A stretch of DNA of 64,000 nt from Bog-159 sp963756605 (GCA_963756605.1 CAVWOT010000016.1:43178-107177), one strand, 5' to 3'; positions 52,873 through 62,268 are shown, counted from the first letter of the stretch. Program-made: numbers and translations. Notes: a model not told the origin generated them from the sequence alone.

Positions 52873-53733
52873 ATGAAATTCAGACTTCTCGTCCTCGCGA
52901 CGGTCTCCGCTTGCCTGTCGCAACCCGTCCGTGGTCAGGACTACGACAGTCTTTACTGCGGCAACAACAGCCGCTTTCCCCATCGGTTATGGATCACGGT
53001 GATCGATCAAAACATTGTCCAGGAGCGCGATTTGACCAGCGGCGCCGTGCTTGCCACCATTTCGCGCGGTCTGAACGGACCGACCGGACTCACCATCTCG
53101 GGTGGTCTCCTGTACGTCGCGAACAGCGGCGGCAACAACCTCACCCTATACAACTCGAATCTAACGCTGGTGCAAAAGTTAACGCAGGGTATCTCCGGGC
53201 CGCAAGGCGTCGCGGTGGATGCCTATGGCGACATCTACGTCGCGAACGCGCCGGCCAACAATGTGGTCGCGCTACGCATCGATGGCAGCATCGCCCAAGT
53301 GATCACGCAAGATCAGGCTGGGCATCCGTTCAACATGCCTACGCCGCTGAGTATTATTTCCAGGCTGATCTATGCGGGACCAGTGTTGGTACCGCCGGGC
53401 GTTGCGGTCGAGGGTTTCAACGTTGGCGAGTTCCTGACTGAACCTTCCCCACCCGTCACGGGAGTAGCGATTGAGGGAGTATTCCAGATGCCGAGCGGTA
53501 TCGCTTCAGATAGCGTAGGCAATATCTACGTTTCGGACTACGTGACCGGCGGCGCTTACAAGTTCAGCTCCACGGGTAAGTTGCTCCAGAGGTTCCAGGA
53601 TCCGAATGGCGGTTTCAGTCGCGGTGTCTGCGTCGATCCCAACACCTCCGACGTCTATGTCTCCAACGGCGTGCCGATCAGTTCCATCAGCGTCTTCAAC
53701 ACGGACGGAGTGTTGATCAACACCTTCCACTAA
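52873..53733 (+). CDS. secreted NHL-repeat beta-propeller protein
   Basis: 286 residues with a signal peptide (MKFRLLVLATVSACLSQPV, cleavage near RGQ) and AAGG upstream of the ATG. NHL blades repeat about every 45 residues: GLNGPTGLTISGGLLYVANS, GISGPQGVAVDAYGDIYVAN, FQMPSGIASDSVGNIYVSDY, FSRGVCVDPNTSDVYVSNG. NHL propellers usually bind proteins or ligands outside the cell. Only part of a usual six-blade propeller can be counted because the middle (residues 150-200) is irregular. Single gene. Confidence 0.85.
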   Translation: MKFRLLVLATVSACLSQPVRGQDYDSLYCGNNSRFPHRLWITVIDQNIVQERDLTSGAVLATISRGLNGPTGLTISGGLLYVANSGGNNLTLYNSNLTLVQKLTQGISGPQGVAVDAYGDIYVANAPANNVVALRIDGSIAQVITQDQAGHPFNMPTPLSIISRLIYAGPVLVPPGVAVEGFNVGEFLTEPSPPVTGVAIEGVFQMPSGIASDSVGNIYVSDYVTGGAYKFSSTGKLLQRFQDPNGGFSRGVCVDPNTSDVYVSNGVPISSISVFNTDGVLINTFH

Positions 53734-53847
53734 ACAGCGCGAGGCAGCGCTCCGGCCGGGCCGGGCGCCGCTCATTATAGGTACCGCTCAAAACCGCTCC
53801 TTAGGCGCGCGTAAGGAAGGTGGCAGCACCAACTTGTTCGCGTTTAA

Positions 53848-54330
53848 GTGTTAGAACCGAAGCCCCACAACAAGATCGCAATCCCGGCCGCAATTCCCCA
53901 TTTCACAACTGATGGACTATTCGCCACGCCTGTATGGACTCTCGTAACGTCCTGCTCGCAATTGTCGGACCAATGGATCGATTACGAACCAGTGCAGCCC
54001 GGCGACCAGCTCCTGGATCAGGACATAAAGCGCGCTGTGGACGAGCAACTCGCGGGAAAGGGTCTGCGGCGTGTCGAGAGTGGAGGCGATCTATACGTCG
54101 GCGATCAGGCTTCGATCTCACAAGAGAAGCAGTTTGATAGCTTGGGTTGGGGTGGTCCGCCCTGGTTGGGCAACTGGGGCGACACTCGGGTAACGTCTTC
54201 GACTATCGAAATCGGCAAGCGGGTTATGGGCTATTCGACCCGGCCACTAGACAACTCGTGTGGCGCGGCTCCGCGGCCAAGACCCTCGACATGAAGAAGG
54301 ATCCCGACTTAATTCGTGAGCATCGCCACG
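53848..54330 (+). pseudogene. DUF4136-like lipoprotein remnant, frameshifted
   Basis: The piece matches the C-terminal half of DUF4136 proteins: DQDIKRAVDEQLAGKGLRRV, a variable glycine/tryptophan loop (SLGWGGPPWLGNWG), DTRVTSSTIEIG. Then, in another frame, AGYGLFDPATRQLVWRGSAA with KTLDMKKDPD. The frame change lies near 54205-54215. The signal peptide and first half are absent, and the usual end (LxKALxKMFxxFPP) is replaced by repeat DNA. It is dead. Confidence 0.65.
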
Positions 54331-54375
54331 TCGGACCGGCTCAGCCCGCAGCCCAGAAGCATGCGGCCGCTTCGC

Positions 54376-54600
54376 AGCCTGATGCCGGCGGCCGGCTCCG
54401 GTGCCAGTCGCCGTTGTCGGTCGCCGCGCCCCCCGGCGTCCACCGCCCATCTTCCGTCGCCGCGACCGCCAGCGTGCAGATGGGAGGCGCGCCGCGGTGG
54501 AGGCGCCGCGTTCTTCCCATCCTTGAAGCGGTGACCGTCCGAGCGACTGGCGCTGCCGGCGTGCGGCCGGTATACCCGCGTGACACGTCGCCCGCGGCGG
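54376..54600. repeat. dispersed repeat, copy 1
   Basis: Two modules lie side by side: an A module (54376-54490, with CGACCGCCAGCGTGC) shared with 56040-56110, and a B module (54499-54556, with TTCTTCCCATCCTTGAAGCG) shared at 54 of 56 bases with 57664-57719. Several neighbouring genes are truncated at these repeats. No transposase gene is associated. Confidence 0.7.
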
Positions 54601-54995
54601 CGGCTGGGCCGCTTCCCCGATGTAGCACGGGCGGCTGCTCGACGTGGTTCATCGCCGTGATTAGCCGGCGTGCGGCGGCCGGCACGAATCGGCGAAGAGA
54701 TAATGTCCGAGACCAGGCGCGCGAAATTGCGGTTATACTCAAATCAGAGCTGACGGTTCGGGTCCGTATCCGGCTGCCGCCAGCTATCGATTCGAGCCTG
54801 CTCTGGCCGGTGGTATACTTTCGCCTGCAAATGATTATTCACCCGAATGGGGCATTGTGCTTCAACTGCGTCTGCTCCCCTGCAGGTTCCGAAGATGTCC
54901 AACTCGATCACCCCGACTTCGGAAAGCGTCCGGTCACGAAGTCGTGCGGTCCGTCCAGTTTGAGCACGTCCAAGGCTTCCGCGGGGCACACTGAC

Positions 54996-55427
54996 ATGTC
55001 ATTCGCTAACGAGCAAACCCTGGTAACGTTGTTCCTGTCTCGTTTGAACGCGGCGCGCTCACCTTGGGGCACCGTCCAGGTTGCCACCGAATTTTACTAC
55101 CAACGCGGCCGGACGGACATCATTGCGTACACCGCAGATGAATCCGTAATCGCCGTTGAGGCGAAGCTCGCGGACTGGCGGACCGCCCTACAGCAGGCTT
55201 TTCGGAACCGGTGCTTCGCCCATCGATCTTATATCCTGCTGCCGAAGACAGCGGCGTTGCGGGCTCATTGCTATGCCGGCGAGTTCGACCGGCGCCAGGT
55301 CGGCATCTGTTACTTGGAAGGCGGTGACATTGTCGTGCTGCATCCATCGATCAAGTCCGAGCCGCTCGAACCCTGGCTATCATTGCGGGCGAAGGTGCAT
55401 ATCGAAGCGACGGGAGCGGGTACTTGA
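54996..55427 (+). CDS. hypothetical protein, possible PD-(D/E)XK-type fold
   Basis: 143 residues from ATG 54996; the open frame extends upstream only through repeat DNA. A possible nuclease core is seen: a Glu in VATEFYYQRGR, Asp in TDIIAYT and ExK in SVIAVEAKLADWRTALQQAF, followed by a helix and strands (RNRCFAHRSYILLPKTAALR, VGICYLEGGDIVVLHPS). Small proteins of this type are predicted restriction-like nucleases or their inactive relatives. The 3' end meets the truncated zeta-toxin-like gene, so the locus has been rearranged. Confidence 0.6.
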   Translation: MSFANEQTLVTLFLSRLNAARSPWGTVQVATEFYYQRGRTDIIAYTADESVIAVEAKLADWRTALQQAFRNRCFAHRSYILLPKTAALRAHCYAGEFDRRQVGICYLEGGDIVVLHPSIKSEPLEPWLSLRAKVHIEATGAGT

Positions 55428-55880
55428 GCACGCTTACCAAGATTGCCCCTGCTCTTGCCGCTGGCCGTTCCCCCGGCGGTAAAAAGAACAGGCGTTTCGT
55501 CCGGCTCCGCCAGCCTTTGCTTGAATGCCTCGTCCGATACCCACCCGGCTGCGCCCGCAACTGCGGTGCGGTATTTGGCCCGGTTTTCTGGCGAGGAACA
55601 ATAGTCGGAGAAGAGTTCCGCCGCGTTGTCGGGATTGAAGTGATCCCTAAACTCGACGCGGTACCGGTTCACGAATCCATGCGGATCTGCCCGCAACCGC
55701 TCGATTGACCGTTGCTGCCTCGCCATCTTGTCTTCAGCGAGATTAGCGGTTAGCTTTACGGTCGACGTATCCAACTGTCGCGTCACTGGGGCGGCCGGCG
55801 ACGGTGTTTCTTCTGTTTCGGCCACCACGGCCGGAGTCGCTCCTGCCCGATTGTCGATGGTGTCCTCCAGATCTCTTACT
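55428..55880 (-). pseudogene. N-terminal fragment of a zeta-toxin-like P-loop protein
   Basis: The minus-strand frame encodes a helical region (KMARQQRSIERLRADPHGFV, NRYRVEFRDHFNPDNAAELF, ENRAKYRTAVAGAAGWVSDE) and then a Walker A motif (VLFTAGGTASGKS), as in zeta-toxin-like kinases. Directly after the P-loop the sequence runs into the 3' end of the opposite-strand gene at 55427, and the kinase part is missing. A start codon is not evident either. Zeta toxins phosphorylate UDP-sugar precursors or other small molecules; this copy cannot work. Confidence 0.6.
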
Positions 55881-56039
55881 TTAGCGCAACACGACGAACC
55901 TTGAACCGGCGCGTCACAGGGGAGCCGCGAGGGCCGATACCACACATCCCGCCTTGAAAGGCGAATCGTACCCAAAATTCTCGGCTCCGATCCACGTCGG
56001 CGGCCCGGTTCCCACTCGCAGCCAGGAGCATGGGTGGCG

Positions 56040-56110
56040 CTTCGCGCAGCCTGAAGCCCGGCGCCAGCCGCCCGCCGTGCGCCGCCGCGACCGCCAGCGT
56101 GCGGATGGGC
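56040..56110. repeat. dispersed repeat, copy 2 (A module only)
   Basis: Matches 54376-54490 in part, best over 56083-56109 against 54458-54485 (GCCGCGACCGCCAGCGTGC). It ends about 30 bases before the 3' end of the HAF-like gene. Confidence 0.55.
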
Positions 56111-56140
56111 GATGCAAGCTGCATGTTGGGCTTAAAGAGG

Positions 56141-57160
56141 TCACTGCTGCGGGATTGCGACAAACGCCCTGGCATCCGCGAAATTAGTCCCGCCTTCAGA
56201 GCCACATAAGTCTCCGGCATCGTTGATGCCTACGACCGCTGTTGCCTGAGCGCCCGGGTAATTCACGATATGGAAGACCCCGCCCGCCGTTGCTGTGAAT
56301 CCTTCCAACGCGCCGCTGCTACTCGCGAGCTGTCCCTGGATAGTGCCTCGGTTGTTGATGCCGTCGGGATAGGTATCCGCCGCCCCTGGCGCATCGACAG
56401 TTGTATACGTACCATATGCACCAAGGAAGCCGTGATACACGCCGTTCGAATCAGCGTAATAGCCGACTATTTCGTTCTTGTCATTGAGGCAACTCGGGAA
56501 AGTGCCGTTTGCAGCTGCTCCGGGTGCCACGAAGAAAGAATAAGAGCTCGTGCCCGGATCCCAGATCCACGCGACCGAGGTAGAACCCTCGTAGGCGTTA
56601 CCGACAGCCGCGCCGCCGTCGTTAATGCAGTACCCCTGATTCAGTGAGTAGTTTGGGATGTCAGGGAGCGATCCCCAAGCGCCGCTGCTCACCGAATACG
56701 TTATGACATGATCTGCTGTGCCATCGTTGTAATAACCGATCGCCTCGCCCTGATTACTCACACCGTAAAGAAGAGTGTATGCCGCGCCCGGATAGTCCAC
56801 CGTACGAAACTGACCGCCAGAAAAGACAAAGCCGTGGTAGACGGAACTCTGATCCAAGTAGTATCCGCTGACCACTCGATCATTGTTGATGCCGTCCGCC
56901 ACCGCATACGGCGAGTGCGGAGGGCTAATCACGAAGAACTTATAGCGGCTGTTGGCCGGCGAAACTGTGGCACTTGATGGCGGGCCTATCGGCGCCGGGC
57001 CTAGCGAGTGGGGCCCTTTCAAAACAACGGCAGTTTGGCCCCATGCAAACGGCGGCAGAAGCGCCAACACGATGAACAGGGTGAGGGATGCAAGACTGGC
57101 TTCACCAGCACAGCTAGACAGCCGTGGTGCTAAAGTGTGCGTAAGCGATGTATTGTGCAT
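56141..57160 (-). CDS. secreted HAF-like repeat protein
   Basis: 339 residues. A hydrophobic signal near 25-42 (LASLTLFIVLALLPPFAWGQ) follows a long n-region, so the true start could be a few codons downstream of ATG 57160. Repeats of about 45 residues: ADGINNDRVVSGYYLD, YGVSNQGEAIGYYNDG, SCLNDKNEIVGYYADSNGVY, PDGINNRGTIQGQLASSSGA, VGINDAGDLCGSEGG, each followed by an HGF/GFT-like strand and a VDYPGA motif. Same general family as the protein at 2.5-3.7 kb but with the more acidobacterial GYYxDxNG type of repeat. Extracellular; no enzyme function known. Confidence 0.85.
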   Translation of the reverse strand: MHNTSLTHTLAPRLSSCAGEASLASLTLFIVLALLPPFAWGQTAVVLKGPHSLGPAPIGPPSSATVSPANSRYKFFVISPPHSPYAVADGINNDRVVSGYYLDQSSVYHGFVFSGGQFRTVDYPGAAYTLLYGVSNQGEAIGYYNDGTADHVITYSVSSGAWGSLPDIPNYSLNQGYCINDGGAAVGNAYEGSTSVAWIWDPGTSSYSFFVAPGAAANGTFPSCLNDKNEIVGYYADSNGVYHGFLGAYGTYTTVDAPGAADTYPDGINNRGTIQGQLASSSGALEGFTATAGGVFHIVNYPGAQATAVVGINDAGDLCGSEGGTNFADARAFVAIPQQ

Positions 57161-58162
57161 GCAATTCTCCGTTGACTAAGAATGCCTGGTAGCGAAATCT
57201 GACTCCTTTTCCCACCAGTCTGCAGCAGTGCTCGAGGGGGCCTCGCTGGTCCAGCAATGCCCCGTGCTCGTTCATGTCTGCTAATGTAGCCGTGTGGTGG
57301 AAGTCGTGTCAATGGGCGTTGCGGAGGCCGTTGCTCAGGTTAATTTAACGGGAATTCTGTTCAGCGAGGGACGATCCCTACCTGGCCGAGAAGTGGGACG
57401 TTCAGCTGCCAGAGCATCAGCCCTGGCGGACGCGCGTACGCACCACCGGCCGAGACCCGTAAGCGCGCGATACGTCGCCTGCGCCGTGCGGCGATGCCGC
57501 TCGCACGATGCAGCCTCGGCCAATCCCGCCGCTCGATGTGCTCATCGTGAGCACCGCGCGGCTGGCGCTTCCCGCAGCCCGACGCCCGCGGCCGATTCCG
57601 ACGCCACCAACTCGCTGTCCGTCGCCCGACCGCGAGTGCGCGTGTCGGGATATGCGCCGCGCCGGAGGCGCCGCATTCTTCCCATCCTTGAAGCGGTGAC
57701 CCTCCGAGCGACTGGCGCTCCCGGGGTGCGAGCGGTGATGCCCGCGCGTGACACGCTTGCGGCAGCGGCAGCCGTGCCCCTCCACGATGTACCACCGGTC
57801 GCCCGCACGCCGGGGTCGCGTCGGTACCCTGGCGGTATTAGACGAAGCGGAGGTCGCTCATCTGGCCGGCCTTCTTCATAGATCAAATATTCGAGTGGAA
57901 GCCCTGATATCAGGCGCCAACGCCGATGAGCCATATGAGAGAAACGCGGGCGGCACGGACTGGCGATATTTGCGGAACATGGGAACGGCATTAGAGAGGT
58001 CCCGCGAGGTCTGGCCGCAAAGAACGAGGAAACCCCTGCTGCACCACCAGCAGTCTTTGGAAGTGACCAGGATTCGCTGGGCGATTCCATGGCCGTGAAT
58101 CGGACCGCTGGCAACGGTTTGAGAATCAGGAGGTCCAGGGTGCCCTGAATGAGAAGAGCGGA
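57161..58162. other. intergenic with dispersed repeat copy 3 (57500-57750)
   Basis: No gene recognised on either strand. The B module at 57664-57719 matches 54499-54556 at 54 of 56 bases, flanked by weaker similarity (GTGACACG after both). Frames through the repeat look coding only because of its GC-rich composition. 57750-58162 shows nothing further. Confidence 0.55.
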
Positions 58163-59239
58163 TCAATCGTGGGCGATAGAAATTACACGGAAGGATGTTA
58201 CCAGCTGAACGGCCAGCGTATTGCCCTCCCCGTGGTGGAATTGCGGGCCTTGCTGGATTTCGTAGCCGAGCTTGGCGAGCTGATAGCGATTGGGACGAAA
58301 ACCGGCGACCAGTTCGTAGCACTGGTGGCCGGGGTAGGCGCCGGCGCGGACGTATCCGACGCGCGCTGCGGCGTACCAGCGAGGGCTGAGCACGCGGCGG
58401 GCTTCGGCGTAGCCGGTATGCTCCATCAAAGTGGGGACCACGCGATAGTCCATCTGGAAATGCTGCCACTCCGTGTAAACGTTCCACGGGCCGCCGCCCC
58501 ACTGCCCTTCCAGGCCTACGGCGGTGGCGGGCAGGGTGCGCGGGGGCGCCTCGCCCGGAAAGAAAAATTCATATTGACGATCGAGGTAAGGGCCGTGATA
58601 TGCAGAAGCGCCCACACGCAAGCCCTGGCGGATGGTGTAGCCCGCGCCGCCCGCCCAGTTGCCGTATTGATCGTGGTCGAAGAGGCTGCGCGGATTGGCG
58701 GGGGATGAGTTCACGAATTGCGCGCGCATATCCAGCTTGCCGATGTTCGCGTCGACCTGGGTGCCCGCCAAACCCAGCAAGGAAACGGGCGCGTAGTAAT
58801 AGCCGTAGGAAACCGGCACGTCGATGAGGGGATTGGCGGCATCGTCGTACCGCAGCAGAAAGGAGCCGAAGGCGGTCGAGAGTTGTCCGACACGAACCGC
58901 CACGGAGCCGCCTTTCCAAAACTGGGAATAGCACAGATATCCCTGCAGGATGTTGGTATTGACGCCGTACCCTTGGGTGGAGAAGCTGGCAAACGAATAA
59001 GGGCGCGACTCAGTTTGAATTGCTCCGGCGACGGTCCAATGCTTGCTGAGCTTCCAGGTTGGATACAACATGAGCCGAAAGCCGGCGGCTACGGGCGCGC
59101 CATCGCGCGGAGGAGTGGCCAGCTGCGGGGCGTAAAATGCGCCGGCGCTCACCGTGGTGCGCACCTCGAATCCGGAATCGGCCTCCTGCGCCGCGAGGCC
59201 GGTGGACAACAGGCAAGCCAGGTAGACAAACCTCTTCAT
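58163..59239 (-). CDS. outer-membrane beta-barrel (porin-like) protein
   Basis: 358 residues with a signal peptide (MKRFVYLACLLSTGLAAQ). The mature part consists of alternating amphipathic strands rich in Tyr/Trp and Gly (FRLMLYPTWKLSKHWTVAGA, VAVRVGQLSTAFGSFLLRYD, YAAARVGYVRAGAYPGHQCY, YQLAKLGYEIQQGPQF), typical of a 14-18-strand outer-membrane barrel. A possible substrate is not indicated. Its start overlaps the HD-GYP gene stop by ATGA (59236-59239); it is the last gene of a three-gene operon. Confidence 0.8.
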   Translation of the reverse strand: MKRFVYLACLLSTGLAAQEADSGFEVRTTVSAGAFYAPQLATPPRDGAPVAAGFRLMLYPTWKLSKHWTVAGAIQTESRPYSFASFSTQGYGVNTNILQGYLCYSQFWKGGSVAVRVGQLSTAFGSFLLRYDDAANPLIDVPVSYGYYYAPVSLLGLAGTQVDANIGKLDMRAQFVNSSPANPRSLFDHDQYGNWAGGAGYTIRQGLRVGASAYHGPYLDRQYEFFFPGEAPPRTLPATAVGLEGQWGGGPWNVYTEWQHFQMDYRVVPTLMEHTGYAEARRVLSPRWYAAARVGYVRAGAYPGHQCYELVAGFRPNRYQLAKLGYEIQQGPQFHHGEGNTLAVQLVTSFRVISIAHD

Positions 59240-60912
59240 ATATCCCGCGGATCATTCACGGCGCGGGGCAAAACATGGACCCGGCCGGGTCCCAGGGGCA
59301 GGCCGGAGGACAACCCAGCAGAAGATCTATCGCGGGCCAGCGCCAGGACGCCGGTAAGCACCGGCACGATGGTGGGATCAAATTGGGTTCCGGCACATTG
59401 CTGCAAAACGCGAATGGCCTGCTCTTCGCTCATGCCGCGGCGATACGGACGATCGGAGGTCATGGCGTCATAGGCGTCGGCCACGTGGACGATGCGCGCG
59501 CCGAGCGGGGTGGCTTCGCCGCGCAATCCCCAGGGATAGCCGGCGCCGTTCCAGTCTTCGTGATGCAACTCCACAATGGAGAGGTAATCCTGAAACCCAT
59601 TGACGCCTTCCAGGATGCGACGGCCGATGGTGGGATGCTGCTGGATGAGCGTGTACTCCTCGTGAGTGAGCTTGCCGGCTTTCTGCAAAACGGAGTCGGC
59701 GATCCCGATTTTGCCGATATCGTGCAGAAGGGCGCCAACGCGGATGTCATCTAGCTCTTTGGGTCCGAGCTTCATCGATCGGGCAACCGCGCAGGAGAGT
59801 TCACTAACGCGCCGGCTGTGGCCGGCGGTATACCGGTCGCGGGCATCCAAGACGCTGGCCAGTGATCCGACGAATTCGACGTATGCCGTGTGGAGGCTTT
59901 CGCGACCTTCGCGTATGGCGGCGGCGGCGCGGTTGAAACTTTCAGTCAGGTCGCGGATTTCCTGGATGCTTGCGGGCTTGGTGCGGAACTCCGGCAACAG
60001 GCCGGTGCCTTCGCTCTCGCGCAGGTGAGCCACCACGCCGTTGATGGGCCGTACGATGGACTGGGAGGACAAAACGCTGATGAGCGCGGTGGCCAGCAGC
60101 CCGCCGAAGCCCGCAATGGCGAAGACATTGGCGAGAATGTCCTGGACTGGACGGCCGGCGGCATCGATGCTCTGCAGACTCCGGAGCACATAACCTTCGC
60201 CGAACGAGATGCTGTTCATGGGCAGCGAAATGTAGGTCTCGCCCCGCAGTCGGACTTCGCACTCGGCCTGCTCTTTACAGTTCCTGAGCCCGGATTCGAC
60301 CGCTTCCAGGGGGATGCCGGGGATGCTGGACTTCAGGATTTTTCCATTATGGGCGAGCACCGCGGGCGTGGTGAACTCAGAGAAATCGAACGGCTCACCT
60401 ACGGAAAGAACTCCGATATTCTCGTCGCCCTGATCGATGGGCGTGGAGACCACCTGGTAGGACCGCTCCCCGACAGTGGTGAAACCCTGCTGCGGCGGGC
60501 GCAGGCGGGCGATATCCATACTGACCAACTGCTCGCCAACGCGCATCACGCCGGCGAGCGCGACGCCCTCCGGATCGGAAACCAGCAGGAAATCGAAGCC
60601 CAGTCTTTCGCAAATCTCGCGGAGCTGATCTTCGACCGTGCGGCGGGCCTCGAGGTTTTTGGGGGCGGCGAGCAGCAATTGCATGCCAGCCTTCAACGTG
60701 GCATTCTCGCCGAGGATCTTCAGGAAGCGGCTGTTCTGCAATTCGCTATGGGAGTGGACGCGGGCCAAGGAGGCATGCGTCTGGCGCAGAGACGAGCGCA
60801 CGCCATCCTGCACGGTGTGCTCTACCAGCTTCTGGATGGTCCAAAAACTTCCCAGCAGAAGCACCACGAACGGCACGAAGGCCAACAGAAAAGTCCGCGT
60901 GGCGAAGCGCAT
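59236..60912 (-). CDS. membrane HD-GYP domain phosphodiesterase with periplasmic sensor
   Basis: 558 residues. Transmembrane helix 1 (FLLAFVPFVVLLLGSFWTIQ), a periplasmic sensor of about 230 residues (LLVSDPEGVALAGVMRVGEQ), helix 2 (VFAIAGFGGLLATALISVL), a HAMP-like linker, then the HD-GYP domain from about 345. The HD motif is LLHDIGKIGIADS near 397 and the GYP motif HHEDWNGAGYPWG near 450, with metal ligands present. HD-GYP proteins hydrolyse cyclic di-GMP or related dinucleotides. It lies between a cupredoxin and a beta-barrel gene, with overlaps or a gap of four bases, so sensing of a metal or redox signal is a reasonable inference. Confidence 0.9.
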   Translation of the reverse strand: MRFATRTFLLAFVPFVVLLLGSFWTIQKLVEHTVQDGVRSSLRQTHASLARVHSHSELQNSRFLKILGENATLKAGMQLLLAAPKNLEARRTVEDQLREICERLGFDFLLVSDPEGVALAGVMRVGEQLVSMDIARLRPPQQGFTTVGERSYQVVSTPIDQGDENIGVLSVGEPFDFSEFTTPAVLAHNGKILKSSIPGIPLEAVESGLRNCKEQAECEVRLRGETYISLPMNSISFGEGYVLRSLQSIDAAGRPVQDILANVFAIAGFGGLLATALISVLSSQSIVRPINGVVAHLRESEGTGLLPEFRTKPASIQEIRDLTESFNRAAAAIREGRESLHTAYVEFVGSLASVLDARDRYTAGHSRRVSELSCAVARSMKLGPKELDDIRVGALLHDIGKIGIADSVLQKAGKLTHEEYTLIQQHPTIGRRILEGVNGFQDYLSIVELHHEDWNGAGYPWGLRGEATPLGARIVHVADAYDAMTSDRPYRRGMSEEQAIRVLQQCAGTQFDPTIVPVLTGVLALARDRSSAGLSSGLPLGPGRVHVLPRAVNDPRDI

Positions 60913-60916
60913 CCGG

Positions 60917-61624
60917 CTACCTTTGAGCGACCACTTTCGGGTCGCCGCCTACGTCGAGCGGAATGATGAACTCGACGGCGGGGGCCTGATCTTTGGCCAC
61001 TCTGACGGTTTGGCGGAAGAAGCCGGCAGCCCGATGCCAGGCGACGATAGTGTAGCTGCCGGGAGGCACGTCCTGCAGGGTGAAACGGCCCGCGGGGTCC
61101 GCCTTGGTGGCCCATTGATTGGGGCTGACAACGATCACGGCGGCCATATTCGGGTGCAGATGGCAGTTCACAAAAACGATACCCGGTTTGTCGAAGTCCA
61201 CGGAGCGCGTGTGATCTTTGGAATAGTTGCCGAGGTCGAAGCTCTTTGGCTTCGACAGTGAGAAAACGTTATGGAAGATGGGGTCGCGATTGGGGAAGGA
61301 GACCGTGGATCCAACCGGCACAACGATGGTGTCGGTGACGAACTGGCGGTTTTTCTGCTCAAGGGTGGCGGTCGCGGGGACGGTCGGGAACTGGCCGTCC
61401 AGGTAGACGACTACGCGCGAACGCTCGATGGCCAGGGCATCCAAGTTCGATCCGGAATCGAGTTTCACCGCGATCCCGCGGTCGTAGGAGCTTACGGGCG
61501 CCGTGACCCGCGGCCTAGTGAGCCTGCGTTTGATGACCACGGTGCCGTCGATGTGGGCCGCCGGCAATGGGTACAGGACGCCTAAGACGATCGCGGTAAC
61601 AGCCAGGCCGGTTAATTTCGGCAT
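60917..61624 (-). CDS. exported cupredoxin with C-terminal carboxypeptidase-regulatory-like domain
   Basis: 235 residues with a signal peptide (MPKLTGLAVTAIVLGVLYPL, end PAAHIDG). The cupredoxin fold (about 90-180) has copper ligand candidates: His in VSFPNRDPIFHNVFSLSKP, Cys and His in IVFVNCHLHPNMAAVI, and Met in HPNM. The C-terminal 55 residues are a small beta-sandwich (RFTLQDVPPGSYTIVAWHRA). This matches methylamine-utilisation-like plastocyanins of Acidobacteriota. It is the first gene of the operon with the HD-GYP protein, whose start is four bases after its stop. Confidence 0.88.
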   Translation of the reverse strand: MPKLTGLAVTAIVLGVLYPLPAAHIDGTVVIKRRLTRPRVTAPVSSYDRGIAVKLDSGSNLDALAIERSRVVVYLDGQFPTVPATATLEQKNRQFVTDTIVVPVGSTVSFPNRDPIFHNVFSLSKPKSFDLGNYSKDHTRSVDFDKPGIVFVNCHLHPNMAAVIVVSPNQWATKADPAGRFTLQDVPPGSYTIVAWHRAAGFFRQTVRVAKDQAPAVEFIIPLDVGGDPKVVAQR

Positions 61625-61699
61625 TCTCGGACAGCGCTTCCCTGTAACCGAGGTTATCCGCGGCGCAGAGTGGGGACAAGATCTCTTTAGTTACCGTAG

Positions 61700-62050
61700 G
61701 CGGGCCCGTCGAAAAATGGTCCAAGCCGGTCGAAAAGTACCCCAAAAACGGCCGCGCGCGCAAAATGAAAAACACGTGTCAAAAGTGAGCGATTTTCACA
61801 CGGCCGTGCGCCGCGAGCGGGCGCCCGCCACCGGGGCAGCGCGGGCCTTCGCGCCAGCCTACGGGGTTCCAGTATAGTTGGCGATGCGGCGCTCGTCTTC
61901 CGCGGACTGCGCGGCGAGGCTCTGAGGTACACTTTTCACACGAGGCACGGGTGATTTTCAACCTATCACGGCAAACAAAAAAACGCGGTCAAAAGTCAGC
62001 GGTTTGGATACAAGCTACTCAGGAAGGCCAAAATGGTCAAACCGGTGGGC
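61700..62050. repeat. IS-end-like repeated motifs, no gene
   Basis: Two motif pairs recur: AAAATGGTCCAAGCCGGTCG (61713-61732) and AAAATGGTCAAACCGGTGG (62030-62048); GTCAAAAGTGAGCG (61778-61791) and GTCAAAAGTCAGCG (61988-62001). Multiple short repeats of this type occur at IS21-family termini. The flanking frames have no recognised product, so only relic ends of one or two insertion sequences seem to remain. Confidence 0.5.
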
Positions 62051-62268
62051 AAAATCCGATAGCCGATGAGCTATATGGCTCACTACCCCGCAAATGCCCC
62101 AGTCTGTTCACCCCCAAGTCCTGAGGCGCGCCACCAAACGCCGGGCTTGCAATAAAGCGCTTGTTTCCTCATAATTATCCCCACACTTATTAGAACTCGG
62201 GACTATTATTTCGTGCTCTGTTCGGATTATTCCGCACGCGGCCAGCAAAATGCTGATAATTGGCCGCG

